From the NCBI RefSeq assembly GCF_000374045.1, contig NZ_KB893337.1:62172-126171 (forward strand): DNA of 64,000 nt, read 5' to 3'. Source of the DNA: Segetibacter koreensis DSM 18137. GTDB taxonomy: Bacteria > Bacteroidota > Bacteroidia > Chitinophagales > Chitinophagaceae. This document shows positions 36,185-45,979 of this stretch, piece after piece. Under the pieces are notes generated by a model. It saw only the letters and a program-made list of their open reading frames with translations. It had not been told where the DNA came from and did not search any database. Positions within the stretch are counted from its first letter, which is position 1. The number at the start of each line of letters is the position of its first letter. The translations under genes and the position numbers were made by a program.

Positions 36185-39100
36185 ATGAAAAAACTCGAAC
36201 TCCTTCTTATTTTATTGCTGGTAGGTTGTGTGGGTTTTGCACAGACCAGACAGCTAAATGGAACTGTAAGGGATTCTGCTTCTGGCAGACCTTTGCCTTC
36301 AACAACGGTAAAAGTTGTAGGTAAAAACACCACGGCAGTCACCGGTGCTGACGGAACATTTTCTCTGATCGCACCTCTTGGTAGTGTCAGTCTGCAGGTA
36401 ACTTCTGTGGGATACGCACCACAAACCATTAATGTCGATCCTAACGACAATAACTTAATCATTCAGCTTAGTGTGTCCTCCGCGCGATTACAGGAAGTTG
36501 TTGTTACAGCATTAGGCATTTCCAAAGAAGCAAGAAAAGTCGGATACGCAGTAACAACAGTCAATGGCGATCTTTTAAACAAAGCCCGCGAGACAAACGT
36601 GGCCTTGTCATTATCTGGTCGTGTAGCTGGTCTTAATGTGCATGGCACTAACGGCGGACCTGGTGGTACTGCCCGTATTCTTTTAAGAGGAATGCCGAGC
36701 ATGAACTCAGGGGGCGCTCCGCTTTTTGTACTAAATGGCGTTCCCATAGATAATACCCAGCGCGGCAACGCAGGTGAGTGGGGCGGCTCTGATAACGGGG
36801 ATGGCATTGGTAATCTAAACCCTGATGATATAGAAACCATGACCGTACTAAAAGGTCAGTCTGCTTCTGCATTATATGGTTCAAGAGCTTCTAACGGCGT
36901 CATACTTATAACAACCAAGACAGGCAAAAAAGGTAATTTTGCTGTTGACTACAATACAAATTATTCAATCGACAAGGCCATTAATTATACAGATTACCAG
37001 TATGTATATGGCCAGGGGCAGAATGGCAACAAGCCAACAACCGCAGCAGAAGCACAAAACACAGGCCGGTTAAGCTGGGGTGCCAAATTAGATGGATCAC
37101 AGGTTATACAATTCGATGGTAAAACCTACGCTTATTCTCCTTATAAAGACAATATTGCCAACTTTTACAGAACCGCGCCGTCTTTTACCAATACAGTTGC
37201 AGTTACCAGCGGAGGCGATAGAGGATCTTTCCGTTTATCTCTGTCTAATTTAGATAACAAATCTATCATTAGAAACAGCGGTATTAACAGAAAAACAGCT
37301 AATTTAAATTTAGAGCAAAGAGTCACAGATAAGCTGAAAATAAATGTGGTAGCAAACTACATAGACGAACAGTCTAAAAACCGTCCACAGTTGAGTGATG
37401 GCCCGATGAATGCAAATAATGGGCTATTTCTTGCAAATAATATAAATGAAGCAATTTTGGCTCCTGGTTATGACCCGGCAAATAATGGTCGCGAAACCCG
37501 TTATAGTGATGATGAGTATGTAACCAATCCATGGTTTGTAGTTAACCAGTATATTAACAATCTAAGCAGAAAAAGATTAATATCTGCTGTTACTGCACGT
37601 TACACTCTAACCGATTGGTTGTATGCGCAGGGTCGTGTGGGTTATGATCTGCTAAACGACCGCGCCTTTAGCGTTACTCCATGGGGAACTGCGTATAGCC
37701 AAGGCTTTAAAGGAGGATTGAACGATTTATCTCAGTCGCAAACATCAGAGTTAAATATCGACGGATTAATCGGAGCTACACGACACATAACACAAGACCT
37801 AGGTCTGGATGTTGCTGTAGGAGCCAATCTTAGAAAAAATCAATTTGAAAGAACCGGTGTAAATGGTGGTCCGTTTGTACTACCCTACTTGTATAGTTAT
37901 AGTAATGTGGTTAATTATGGCAGATCTTATGGTTTTTCTAAAAAGGAGGTGCATTCAGCATATTACACTGTAGATCTTAGTTACAAAAACATTCTTACCT
38001 TAAATACAACCGGCCGATACGATGCTTATTCTACATTGCCAAGCAGCAACAGAAGCATCTTTACTCCGTCAGTGTCTGCAAGTTTTGTCTTTTCTGAGTT
38101 GACAAATATTAAAGATCTAAGCTTTGGTAAAATACGTGCTTCATTTGCTCAAACAAGTGGAGAGCCAGGCAACCCGTATCAAACCTCTATTTATTATGGC
38201 GTAGGTAATTCTCTCAATGGTATCCCGACCGGTAACTATAGCAGCAATCTTCCCAATTTATTTTTAAAGCCATTTACACTAACTGAGGCTGAAGTTGGGG
38301 CTGAACTTAAGTTTTTTCACAACCGCTTAGGTATCGATGTTTCTTATTTTAACCGTAAAACAAAAAACGAAATTCAATCAGCCAACTTAAGTACATCAAC
38401 AGGTTTCTCCAGTACAGTAGTTGGTACAGGTTCTACACTAAACCGTGGGCTTGAAGTACAGGTGTCTGCTACGCCTGTGCAGGCAAAGAATTTTAGCTGG
38501 AACATTACGGTAAATATGACAAACGTTAAAAATAAAATTCTTGAAACTGACGAAAATGGAAATAATGTTTCTTTAGGTACAAATCGTCCAAACCATGGCG
38601 CAGCTACTACCGCGTTTATAAAAGGCTTACCTGGTCCGCAGATATTGGTTCATGATTATAAGTATGATGCCAAAGGAAATATAGTTGTAGATGCTTCAGG
38701 TCTTCCCGAATCAGGAAATGTAATACCAATGGGTAGTGTATTACCAACATTATACGGTGGAGTAAATAATGAACTTACCTATAAGTCCTTTAATCTTTCA
38801 TTCTTATTTGATTATAATTACGGCAATAAAATTCTTTCAGCAACTAAGTTTTATACTGTATACCGTGGTCTTGACAAAATGACTCTGGAGGGCAGGGAAA
38901 CAGGCATTACAGTAGGTGTGCACGAAGATGGATCTCCTAACACAACCGCAGCAAGCGCTCAAAGTTATTACCAGGCGCTGGCACAAAATGTACAGAAAAT
39001 AAGCGTACTTGATGGAGACTATATAAAACTTCGCCAGATTACACTAGGATATAATATTTCTGAAAAGGTTTTTGCAAATGTTCCGGTATTCCGCTCTGTT

Positions 39101-39265
39101 ACATTATCGCTTGTAGCACGTAACCTGCTTACATTGTTAAAGCATACGGATAACATAGATCCTGAAGCTTCTTTCGGATCAAACGTAGCATATGCCGGTA
39201 TAGAAGGCACCAGCCTTCCTTCAACAAGAACATTTGGAATAAACGCCAACTTTAAATTCAAATAG
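36185..39265 (+). CDS. SusC/RagA-type TonB-linked outer-membrane transporter (second)
   Basis: A 1026-residue receptor with signal MKKLELLLILLLVGCVGFAQ. The CarboxypepD_reg-like domain (LNGTVRDSASGRPLPSTTVK) is followed by the Plug (QEVVVTALGISKEARKVGYA, then LRGMPSMNSGGAPLFVLNG and LKGQSASALYGSRASNG) and the beta-barrel ending in a phenylalanine-containing strand (GINANFKFK). No STN domain. It has the same architecture as the first SusC but is clearly divergent in its Plug loops and about 80 residues shorter, so it probably takes a different or differently sized ligand. The SusD partner starts 7 bases after its stop. A separate promoter is likely, since a hairpin and 650 bases precede it. 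Confidence 0.95.
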   Translation: MKKLELLLILLLVGCVGFAQTRQLNGTVRDSASGRPLPSTTVKVVGKNTTAVTGADGTFSLIAPLGSVSLQVTSVGYAPQTINVDPNDNNLIIQLSVSSARLQEVVVTALGISKEARKVGYAVTTVNGDLLNKARETNVALSLSGRVAGLNVHGTNGGPGGTARILLRGMPSMNSGGAPLFVLNGVPIDNTQRGNAGEWGGSDNGDGIGNLNPDDIETMTVLKGQSASALYGSRASNGVILITTKTGKKGNFAVDYNTNYSIDKAINYTDYQYVYGQGQNGNKPTTAAEAQNTGRLSWGAKLDGSQVIQFDGKTYAYSPYKDNIANFYRTAPSFTNTVAVTSGGDRGSFRLSLSNLDNKSIIRNSGINRKTANLNLEQRVTDKLKINVVANYIDEQSKNRPQLSDGPMNANNGLFLANNINEAILAPGYDPANNGRETRYSDDEYVTNPWFVVNQYINNLSRKRLISAVTARYTLTDWLYAQGRVGYDLLNDRAFSVTPWGTAYSQGFKGGLNDLSQSQTSELNIDGLIGATRHITQDLGLDVAVGANLRKNQFERTGVNGGPFVLPYLYSYSNVVNYGRSYGFSKKEVHSAYYTVDLSYKNILTLNTTGRYDAYSTLPSSNRSIFTPSVSASFVFSELTNIKDLSFGKIRASFAQTSGEPGNPYQTSIYYGVGNSLNGIPTGNYSSNLPNLFLKPFTLTEAEVGAELKFFHNRLGIDVSYFNRKTKNEIQSANLSTSTGFSSTVVGTGSTLNRGLEVQVSATPVQAKNFSWNITVNMTNVKNKILETDENGNNVSLGTNRPNHGAATTAFIKGLPGPQILVHDYKYDAKGNIVVDASGLPESGNVIPMGSVLPTLYGGVNNELTYKSFNLSFLFDYNYGNKILSATKFYTVYRGLDKMTLEGRETGITVGVHEDGSPNTTAASAQSYYQALAQNVQKISVLDGDYIKLRQITLGYNISEKVFANVPVFRSVTLSLVARNLLTLLKHTDNIDPEASFGSNVAYAGIEGTSLPSTRTFGINANFKFK

Positions 39266-39272
39266 AGAAATC

Positions 39273-40886
39273 ATGAAAAAAATACTAGTATATATTGGTT
39301 TTGTATTGGTTCTGGCACAAGTTAGCTGCACGAAAAATTTCGATGCTGTTAACACAGACCCAACGCAGGCTACGGCCTCTTCTTTCGATGCAAATCTGCT
39401 GCTGCCCAGTATTCAGTGGAATTATGCCAACGGAAACACCGGGTATAACGGTCCTATATTGTTTCAAAGCATGTGGGCTCAAATATTTGCATCAACCTCG
39501 TCAGGAGCTGCTAACTATTATGATAATGCAGACAAATATGTGCAAACAACCGGCACTTTCAGTTATGTAGTAGGTTCATGGAACACTGTTTACGGAGCTG
39601 CGGGATACGCGAATGAATTACAGAATTTAACCAAAGACAATCCTGAACTTGTTAACCTTAATAGTTATGGCACTATTATGAAAGTAATGTCTATGCAATA
39701 TCTTACAGATGTGTATGGCGACATTCCCTATTCACAGGCATTACAGGCAAAGACAGGAGTGAATAACCCTGTTTATGATAAACAACAGGATATCTACAAC
39801 TCGATGTTGAATGATCTGGACGGCGCTATCGCAAAATTAGATGCCGCCAAACCTTTGCCTACATCCGATGCTTTTTCTTACAAGGGAGATATAGTCAAAT
39901 GGAAAAAACTGGGTTATTCGTTGATGTTGAAGTTAGCTATGCGTTTAACAAAAGTAGATGCTGCCACCGCTCAGAAATATGCTGAAAAAGCAGCTGCAGG
40001 TGGTACTCTGGCTGGTGTTGCAGATGATGCATATTTACTTGCTGACGATCCTCATGGTTATACAAATGGTAATGCAAGTGCGCTGGCTGTAGCTGGAGAC
40101 GTGTACGAGGTAAGATGGAGCAAAACTTATATTGACTACCTGAGAACAAATAATGATCCGAGACTGGGGGTTATAGCAGAAGTACCAAATGCAGGACTTG
40201 CGGCTAATCAAAGTGATGCACCCGGTTCCACTGATCCGGCAATTCAGTTAGGGCTTCCAAACGGTTATGACTTAAAACAAGGAGCTACTGATATAACAAA
40301 ATCACCTGGCTATCCGGGAGGTACAGGCGCAGGCGCTGATGTTACACCGATAGGAAAATACTCCCGTCCAAGGTCGTCTTTATATAGGAACCGGAGCGGG
40401 GCGATTTTTATATTAACCTATGCCGAGTCTGAACTTTTACTGGCAGAAGCAGCAGTAAGAGGCTGGAATGTTGGTGGCACATCTGCTCAACAACATTATC
40501 AGAATGCTGTTGTCGGTGCTCTACAGTCTTTGGCAACTCTTGGTGCCGATGCAATGATCAGCGCCCCTGTTGCTAACGCTTATGCCGCAGCACATCCGCT
40601 GGACGTATCTTCTCCCGAAAATTCTTTAAAACAAATCAACGAACAGTATTGGGCCACCGATGGTTCTTTACTCAATTTTGTTGAAGCATGGAGCAATTGG
40701 AGAAGGTCTGGCTATCCTCAGTTAGTACCTGTAAAATATCCTGGAAATTTTTCTGGCGGCCAAATTCCGCGTAGGGAAATTTACCCCGTGTCTGAAAGTT
40801 CTCTAAACCCTGCGGCTTACAAAGACGCTGCAAGCAGGCTTACAGGTGGCGACACCTGGAGCGCAAGGGTTTGGTGGGATAAATAA
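39273..40886 (+). CDS. SusD/RagB-family substrate-binding lipoprotein (second)
   Basis: A 537-residue lipoprotein of the SusD-like type common in Chitinophagaceae (also called the SusD/RagB-like_2 group). The signal ends VLAQVSCTKNF with the lipobox cysteine. Recognisable pieces are YLTDVYGDIPYSQALQAKTG, LMLKLAMRLTKVDAATAQKY, YAESELLLAEAAVRGW and the C-terminal WSNWRRSGYPQL. It follows its SusC partner at 7 bases, so the two are co-transcribed. A hairpin terminator follows 20 bases later. Confidence 0.93.
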   Translation: MKKILVYIGFVLVLAQVSCTKNFDAVNTDPTQATASSFDANLLLPSIQWNYANGNTGYNGPILFQSMWAQIFASTSSGAANYYDNADKYVQTTGTFSYVVGSWNTVYGAAGYANELQNLTKDNPELVNLNSYGTIMKVMSMQYLTDVYGDIPYSQALQAKTGVNNPVYDKQQDIYNSMLNDLDGAIAKLDAAKPLPTSDAFSYKGDIVKWKKLGYSLMLKLAMRLTKVDAATAQKYAEKAAAGGTLAGVADDAYLLADDPHGYTNGNASALAVAGDVYEVRWSKTYIDYLRTNNDPRLGVIAEVPNAGLAANQSDAPGSTDPAIQLGLPNGYDLKQGATDITKSPGYPGGTGAGADVTPIGKYSRPRSSLYRNRSGAIFILTYAESELLLAEAAVRGWNVGGTSAQQHYQNAVVGALQSLATLGADAMISAPVANAYAAAHPLDVSSPENSLKQINEQYWATDGSLLNFVEAWSNWRRSGYPQLVPVKYPGNFSGGQIPRREIYPVSESSLNPAAYKDAASRLTGGDTWSARVWWDK

Positions 40887-40906
40887 CACTTCAAATATTT
40901 TTCTAT

Positions 40907-40938
40907 AAAAAGACAGGACAGAAATGTTCTGTCTTTTT
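40907..40938 (+). terminator. Terminator after the second SusC/SusD pair
   Basis: AAAAAGACAG (40907-40916) pairs with CTGTCTTTTT (40929-40938), 20 bases after the SusD stop. Confidence 0.75.
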
Positions 40939-41014
40939 AATTTTCACTTTATATTTTCCATTAATTCTGTAGCTTCAGTTATTGCTTGCAAAACCAAAGA
41001 TTCGATAAATTTGA

Positions 41015-44000
41015 ATGGTTATGAAATCAGTCCCTTTTTTACCCGTTAATAAAAAACATCTCTATATAAAACCTTCGTACAAATTTTTACATATACTTTT
41101 TATTATTTTTCTTTTACCTCTTGCAGCGACCCAAACAATTGCCCAACAACCTCTTTTTCAATTTTTAGCCCCACAGCAGACCAACATTAATTTTACAAAC
41201 CCTATAAATGAAGACGAAAGCCTGAATGTTTTGGCTTATGAATATTTATATAACGGAGGCGCAGTCGCAGTGGGTGACATTAATAACGATGGATTACAGG
41301 ACATTTTGTTTACAGCAAACAGCAAATCAAACAAATTGTACCTCAATCTTGGAGGAATGAAGTTTAAAGATATCACCAAAGAAACAGGCTTGGAAGGCAA
41401 GCCGGGTGGATGGAAAACAGGCGCTACCATGGCCGATGTAAATGGCGATGGATTGCTTGACATTTACCTTTGCTATTCAGGAAAATTGTCGGAGCAGTTA
41501 AGAAAAAATCAATTGTTTATAAACCAGGGTAACCTAAAATTTGTCGAGAAAGCAAAAGAATATGGACTGGACGATCCAAGTTACAGCACCCAGGCTGCTT
41601 TTTTCGATTTTGATAATGACGGCGATTTGGATATGTTTCTCTTAAATCACAACGTCAAGAAGTATGATAACATGGAGCTGGATAAGTTCAGAAAAGAGAC
41701 TGATGAACTTGCCGGAAATAAATTATACGAGAACCAGGAAGGGCATTTTGTTGATGTTTCTAAAAAAGCAGGTATTTACCAAAATCCCCTTACTTTCGGA
41801 TTAGGAGTAGCTATCTCTGATGTCAACAAAGATGGGCTCCAGGATATTTATGTAACGAACGACTACAATGAGCCTGACTATCTTTATATAAATAACGGTA
41901 ACGGCACTTTTAGTGATGAGACCAAGCAAAGGTTCCGGCACTTATCAGAGTTCTCAATGGGTGTAGATATTGCCGACCTAAACAATGATGCACTCCCCGA
42001 TATCATTACTCTCGACATGTTACCCGAGGACAACCGCCGCCAGAAGCTATTGCAGTTGCAGGAAAATTATGAGGCTTTCGATTTGATGATGAGTCAAAAC
42101 CTGTACAAACAATACATGCGCAACATGTTTCAATTAAATAATGGCGATGGCACCTTTAGCGAAATAGGCCGCTTAGCCGGAATATCGAATACCGATTGGA
42201 GCTGGTGTCCCCTGATTGCCGATTTTGATAATGACGGATATAAAGACATTTTTGTAACAACAGGCTATCTGCGAGACTACACCAACAAAGATTTCTTAAG
42301 GTACTGGGGAGATTACAAGGTAAGAAAGATAATAGATCGTGAGCCAATGCTTTTAATGGATCTTGTAAAAGCAATGCCTACAACGCCCTTCAAAAATTAT
42401 ATTTTCAAAAACAATCACGATCTTACTTTTTCAAACAAACAGGCAGATTGGGGCTTTGATAAAACCAAGATGTCTAATGGCGCTGTATATGCTGATTTAG
42501 ATAATGATGGAGATCTTGATCTCGTAATAAACAACATTAATGAAAATGCTTTTATATACCAGAACATGTCCCGCGAACAGTCAAAGACTTCTTATTTATC
42601 GGTACAGTTAAAAGGAAAAGAAAAAAACACTGCGGCAATAGGTGCAAAAGTAGTTGTATACAATAACGGCAATGTGCAGTACCAGGAAGTAAACCCTAAT
42701 CGTGGTTATTTATCTTGTGTCTCGACAATACTCAATTTTGGATTAGGCGATGGTAAAAAGGTTGACTCTCTTAAAATTATCTGGCCTGATAATACAGCTC
42801 AGATACTTACAAATATCTCCGCTAACCAAAAATTATCGATAAACAATAATAGCAAAAATGAGAGGTCGAAAAGTGAAAGTAATGAGCCGTCAAAAAAGTT
42901 ATTTGTAAAAACTGATAGTATTATTAATTATAAACATGATGTTTTTAGTGAAAATGATTTTAAAAGGCAACCATTAATGCTTTTTATGTATTCGCAGACG
43001 GAGCCGGTTATTGCTAAAGGAGATGTGAACAAAGATGGAATGGAGGAATTCTTTATTACCGGAGATAAAAACAAGCCTGGAAGAATTTACATACAAAAGG
43101 CCGGGGGTAAATTTGAGCCTCTTGAAAACGTTAGCATCAGTGATGAAAATACGTCCGCTGTTTCCGCTGCTGTCTTTTTTGATGCGAATAATGATGGAAA
43201 CGAGGATTTATATGTAGCAAAAGGAGGATATTCAGTATTTGAGCCGAATACTCCGGCGCTCCAGGACGAGTTATATATAAATGATGGCAAGGGACATTTT
43301 ACTTTAACCACCGATGCATTGCCCGACATGAGTGCGTGCAGTAAATCGTGTGTGCGCCCCTGCGACTTTGATGGTGACGGGGATATAGATCTTTTTATTG
43401 GAGGAAGAGTGATACCTGGGATGTACCCTGTTGCGCCTAAAAGCTTTTTACTGAAAAATGACGGAAAAGGTAAATTTACTGCTGTCGATATTCCTTTTGC
43501 AACTGCAGGAATGGTTACAGATGCAAAATGGGTTGATTTAAATAAAGACGGCAAAAAGGATCTTATTTTATGCGGAGAAATGATGCCAATTATGGTTTTC
43601 GAAAATACTGCGTCAGGCTTTGTTGATAAAACAAACAACTATTTTTCAAAACCTGAAAGCGGCTTTTGGTTCACACTTACTGTTGCTGACATAAATGGTG
43701 ATGGGTGGCAGGATATTGTAGCAGGAAACCTTGGTAACAACACTCAAATACGTGCTTCTGATAAAGAGCCTGTTGATTTATATTATGCTGATTTTGATGA
43801 AAACGGCTCTATTGATCCTTTCCTCACCTGTTACATAAAAGGCGTTAGCTATCCTTTTGTCAGCAGAGACGAATTAAATGAGCAGATGTATTCGATGCGG
43901 AAGAAGTTTACATCTTATAAAAATTATGCTGACGCTACGATACAACAAATTTTCACAGCAGATGAATTGTCTAAGGCAAATAAGTTATCAGCAACTGAAA

Positions 44001-44362
44001 GTCGCAGTGTAGTTTTTATTAATAAAAACGGCAAATTTGAAAAAAGTCCCCTACCCTTGCAGGCGCAATTTTCAGTAGTTAATAATATAATAGCGAAAGA
44101 CTTCACAGGCGATGGAAAAGAAGATTTACTGCTATTTGGCAATCATTCAGATAACCGCCTTAAGATTGGAAGCGTAGATGCCAACTACGGTTGTTTGTTA
44201 GAAGGTGACGGTAAAGGAAATTTTAGTTATATTGACCAGACAAGATCGGGGTTATGCGTAAAGGGTGATGTGAAGTCTGTTGAAGAAATAGTTATTAACA
44301 AGCAGAAGTATTTGTTTATTGGTATTTGTGATGATTATCTGCAATTTTATAAAGAGCCTTAA
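41015..44362 (+). CDS. Large FG-GAP/VCBS repeat protein with ASPIC/UnbV domain
   Basis: A 1115-residue exported protein with an N-terminal signal (FLHILFIIFLLPLAATQTIA). Many FG-GAP/VCBS repeats carry calcium-binding DxNxDGxxD loops, such as GDINNDGLQDILFTANS, ADVNGDGLLDIYLC, FDNDGDLDMFLLN, ADFDNDGYKDIFVTTG and ADLDNDGDLDLVINN. These form a seven-bladed integrin-like propeller, repeated in the C-terminal half. An ASPIC/UnbV segment lies near 525-610 (KEKNTAAIGAKVVVYNNGNV). The family (CRTAC1-like) is often found beside SusCD genes in Bacteroidota. The vanadium-haloperoxidase-like gene begins 10 bases after its stop, so they are co-transcribed. The Met at residue 3 is an alternative start. Ligand unknown. 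Confidence 0.9.
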   Translation: MVMKSVPFLPVNKKHLYIKPSYKFLHILFIIFLLPLAATQTIAQQPLFQFLAPQQTNINFTNPINEDESLNVLAYEYLYNGGAVAVGDINNDGLQDILFTANSKSNKLYLNLGGMKFKDITKETGLEGKPGGWKTGATMADVNGDGLLDIYLCYSGKLSEQLRKNQLFINQGNLKFVEKAKEYGLDDPSYSTQAAFFDFDNDGDLDMFLLNHNVKKYDNMELDKFRKETDELAGNKLYENQEGHFVDVSKKAGIYQNPLTFGLGVAISDVNKDGLQDIYVTNDYNEPDYLYINNGNGTFSDETKQRFRHLSEFSMGVDIADLNNDALPDIITLDMLPEDNRRQKLLQLQENYEAFDLMMSQNLYKQYMRNMFQLNNGDGTFSEIGRLAGISNTDWSWCPLIADFDNDGYKDIFVTTGYLRDYTNKDFLRYWGDYKVRKIIDREPMLLMDLVKAMPTTPFKNYIFKNNHDLTFSNKQADWGFDKTKMSNGAVYADLDNDGDLDLVINNINENAFIYQNMSREQSKTSYLSVQLKGKEKNTAAIGAKVVVYNNGNVQYQEVNPNRGYLSCVSTILNFGLGDGKKVDSLKIIWPDNTAQILTNISANQKLSINNNSKNERSKSESNEPSKKLFVKTDSIINYKHDVFSENDFKRQPLMLFMYSQTEPVIAKGDVNKDGMEEFFITGDKNKPGRIYIQKAGGKFEPLENVSISDENTSAVSAAVFFDANNDGNEDLYVAKGGYSVFEPNTPALQDELYINDGKGHFTLTTDALPDMSACSKSCVRPCDFDGDGDIDLFIGGRVIPGMYPVAPKSFLLKNDGKGKFTAVDIPFATAGMVTDAKWVDLNKDGKKDLILCGEMMPIMVFENTASGFVDKTNNYFSKPESGFWFTLTVADINGDGWQDIVAGNLGNNTQIRASDKEPVDLYYADFDENGSIDPFLTCYIKGVSYPFVSRDELNEQMYSMRKKFTSYKNYADATIQQIFTADELSKANKLSATESRSVVFINKNGKFEKSPLPLQAQFSVVNNIIAKDFTGDGKEDLLLFGNHSDNRLKIGSVDANYGCLLEGDGKGNFSYIDQTRSGLCVKGDVKSVEEIVINKQKYLFIGICDDYLQFYKEP

Positions 44363-44372
44363 AAATTTTTAA

Positions 44373-45692
44373 ATGAAGCGTATTGCAACTATTTTTTTAT
44401 TCTTTACCCACGTTGTTGTTGCGCAAAAAGTACCTGACCTACTTACTCATCAAATATCATCATCTGTATTTTCATTGTCCCAGGTAATGATGCATGATGT
44501 GGTCAATCCACCTGCTGCCAGCCGGTATTATGCCTACTGCATGTTAGGACCTTATGAGATCATTTCACAAAACAATACCACCCTACCACCTTTACCAACT
44601 TTTATAAAAGATTATAAAAGCATTCCTATAACCATTATAAGTAAGTATAATGCCAAAGTTGCAGCAGTGTACTGTATATTGGAAACAGGAAAGTTAATGC
44701 TTCCTTCGGGGTACATTTTAAGTGATGACGAAGAAAAATTTTTAGCATCACTTCGTCAGTATAAAATAGACACAGCTGTTATTAATGCATCCGTATCTGT
44801 AGCTAAGGAAGTTGCATCAAGAATAGTAGCTTTTTCAAGAACTGATCATTACAACGAATTGAGCGCAAAAATCCGTTACCGGCCAGTTCGTGATGATGCC
44901 CATTGGTATCCTACACCGCCTACCTATATGGAAGCAGTAGAACCACATTGGAAAACAATACGGCCTATGATAATTGATTCTTGTAATGAGTTCATACCAA
45001 AATCTGCGCTTGCTTTTAGTAAAGACAGCAGCAGCTTGTTTTACAACCTGGCAAAAGAAGTATATGATATCTCAAAAAGTGCAACAAAAGAACAATTGGA
45101 AGTAGCGGCTTTTTGGGATTGCAACCCTTTTGCGGTTTCAACAGCAGGCCATATGTCAATTGGTTTCAAAAAAATCAGTCCCGGCGGTCATTGGATGAGT
45201 ATTGCCGGAATAGCGACGGATAAAGCTCATTTAAGTTTTGACAAAGCCATTTTGCTTAACACGGTTTTATCTGTTACTCTTATGGATGCCTTCATAAGCT
45301 GCTGGGATGAAAAATATAGAAGTAACCGAATTCGCCCGGAGACTTATATAAACAGGTACATTAATGCCCGGTGGGAGCCTCTTTTACAAACACCACCATT
45401 CCCTGAATATCCGAGCGGTCACAGCGTTATTTCTGTAGCTTCTGCAGAAGTGCTTACCTACCTGCTTGGCGATAATTTTAATTTTACCGATGATTCTGAA
45501 CGGTTATTTGAATTGCCTTCGCGTTCCTTCAAATCTTTTCGCCTTGCTGCAAATGAGGCTGCGATATCGCGATTATATGGAGGAATTCATTTTCGCGATG
45601 CTATAGAAAACGGCCAACAGATGGGACTGGCGATTTCAGCAAAAATAATTTCAAAAATAAAAAAAGCGGGTGTTGGAAAAATAAAGTTGTAG
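44373..45692 (+). CDS. Vanadium-dependent haloperoxidase-like protein (PAP2 superfamily)
   Basis: A 439-residue exported protein with a short signal (KRIATIFLFFTHVVVAQ). The C-terminal 200 residues have the PAP2/vanadium haloperoxidase active-site motifs: the Lys/Arg pair in EKYRSNRIRPETYINRY, the PSGHS block in FPEYPSGHSVISVASAEV, and the final Arg/His block in ISRLYGGIHFRDAIENG. In vanadium haloperoxidases these bind vanadate; in relatives they bind phosphate in phosphatases. It therefore could be a halogenating peroxidase or an acid phosphatase. It follows the FG-GAP gene at 10 bases. The role beside a nutrient-uptake locus is unclear. Confidence 0.85.
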   Translation: MKRIATIFLFFTHVVVAQKVPDLLTHQISSSVFSLSQVMMHDVVNPPAASRYYAYCMLGPYEIISQNNTTLPPLPTFIKDYKSIPITIISKYNAKVAAVYCILETGKLMLPSGYILSDDEEKFLASLRQYKIDTAVINASVSVAKEVASRIVAFSRTDHYNELSAKIRYRPVRDDAHWYPTPPTYMEAVEPHWKTIRPMIIDSCNEFIPKSALAFSKDSSSLFYNLAKEVYDISKSATKEQLEVAAFWDCNPFAVSTAGHMSIGFKKISPGGHWMSIAGIATDKAHLSFDKAILLNTVLSVTLMDAFISCWDEKYRSNRIRPETYINRYINARWEPLLQTPPFPEYPSGHSVISVASAEVLTYLLGDNFNFTDDSERLFELPSRSFKSFRLAANEAAISRLYGGIHFRDAIENGQQMGLAISAKIISKIKKAGVGKIKL

Positions 45693-45979
45693 CCCTCATG
45701 AAACGACTATGAATTCTCCGCAATTACAAACGTTAATAAGAAAAAATAAAATTGTGCTGTAAAATATAAAAGACCAGGCAAGACGTTTTTCTTTGAAAAA
45801 ATATGTTTTCCTGTATTTATTTTCCTTCTCAATAAGCGATTCACTACCTCCTGCCACATATTTTTTTTCTAAAAATTGCCGTGTTTCACTCCCATGCTGT
45901 TGGTATATATTATATTGCGTTTTATAACAACGAAACGAATAGTCTATTTACATTTTTTAATTGAATAATTCTAACTCAC

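Noticed and set aside
30627-40886. Anti-sigma/STN-type signalling by the SusC proteins
   Set aside because: Neither SusC has an STN domain and no ECF sigma or anti-sigma gene is adjacent.
45707-45859. Minus-strand frame of 50 codons with a hydrophobic segment
   Set aside because: It is too short and A+T-rich to separate from chance, with no ribosome binding or homology signal I can see.
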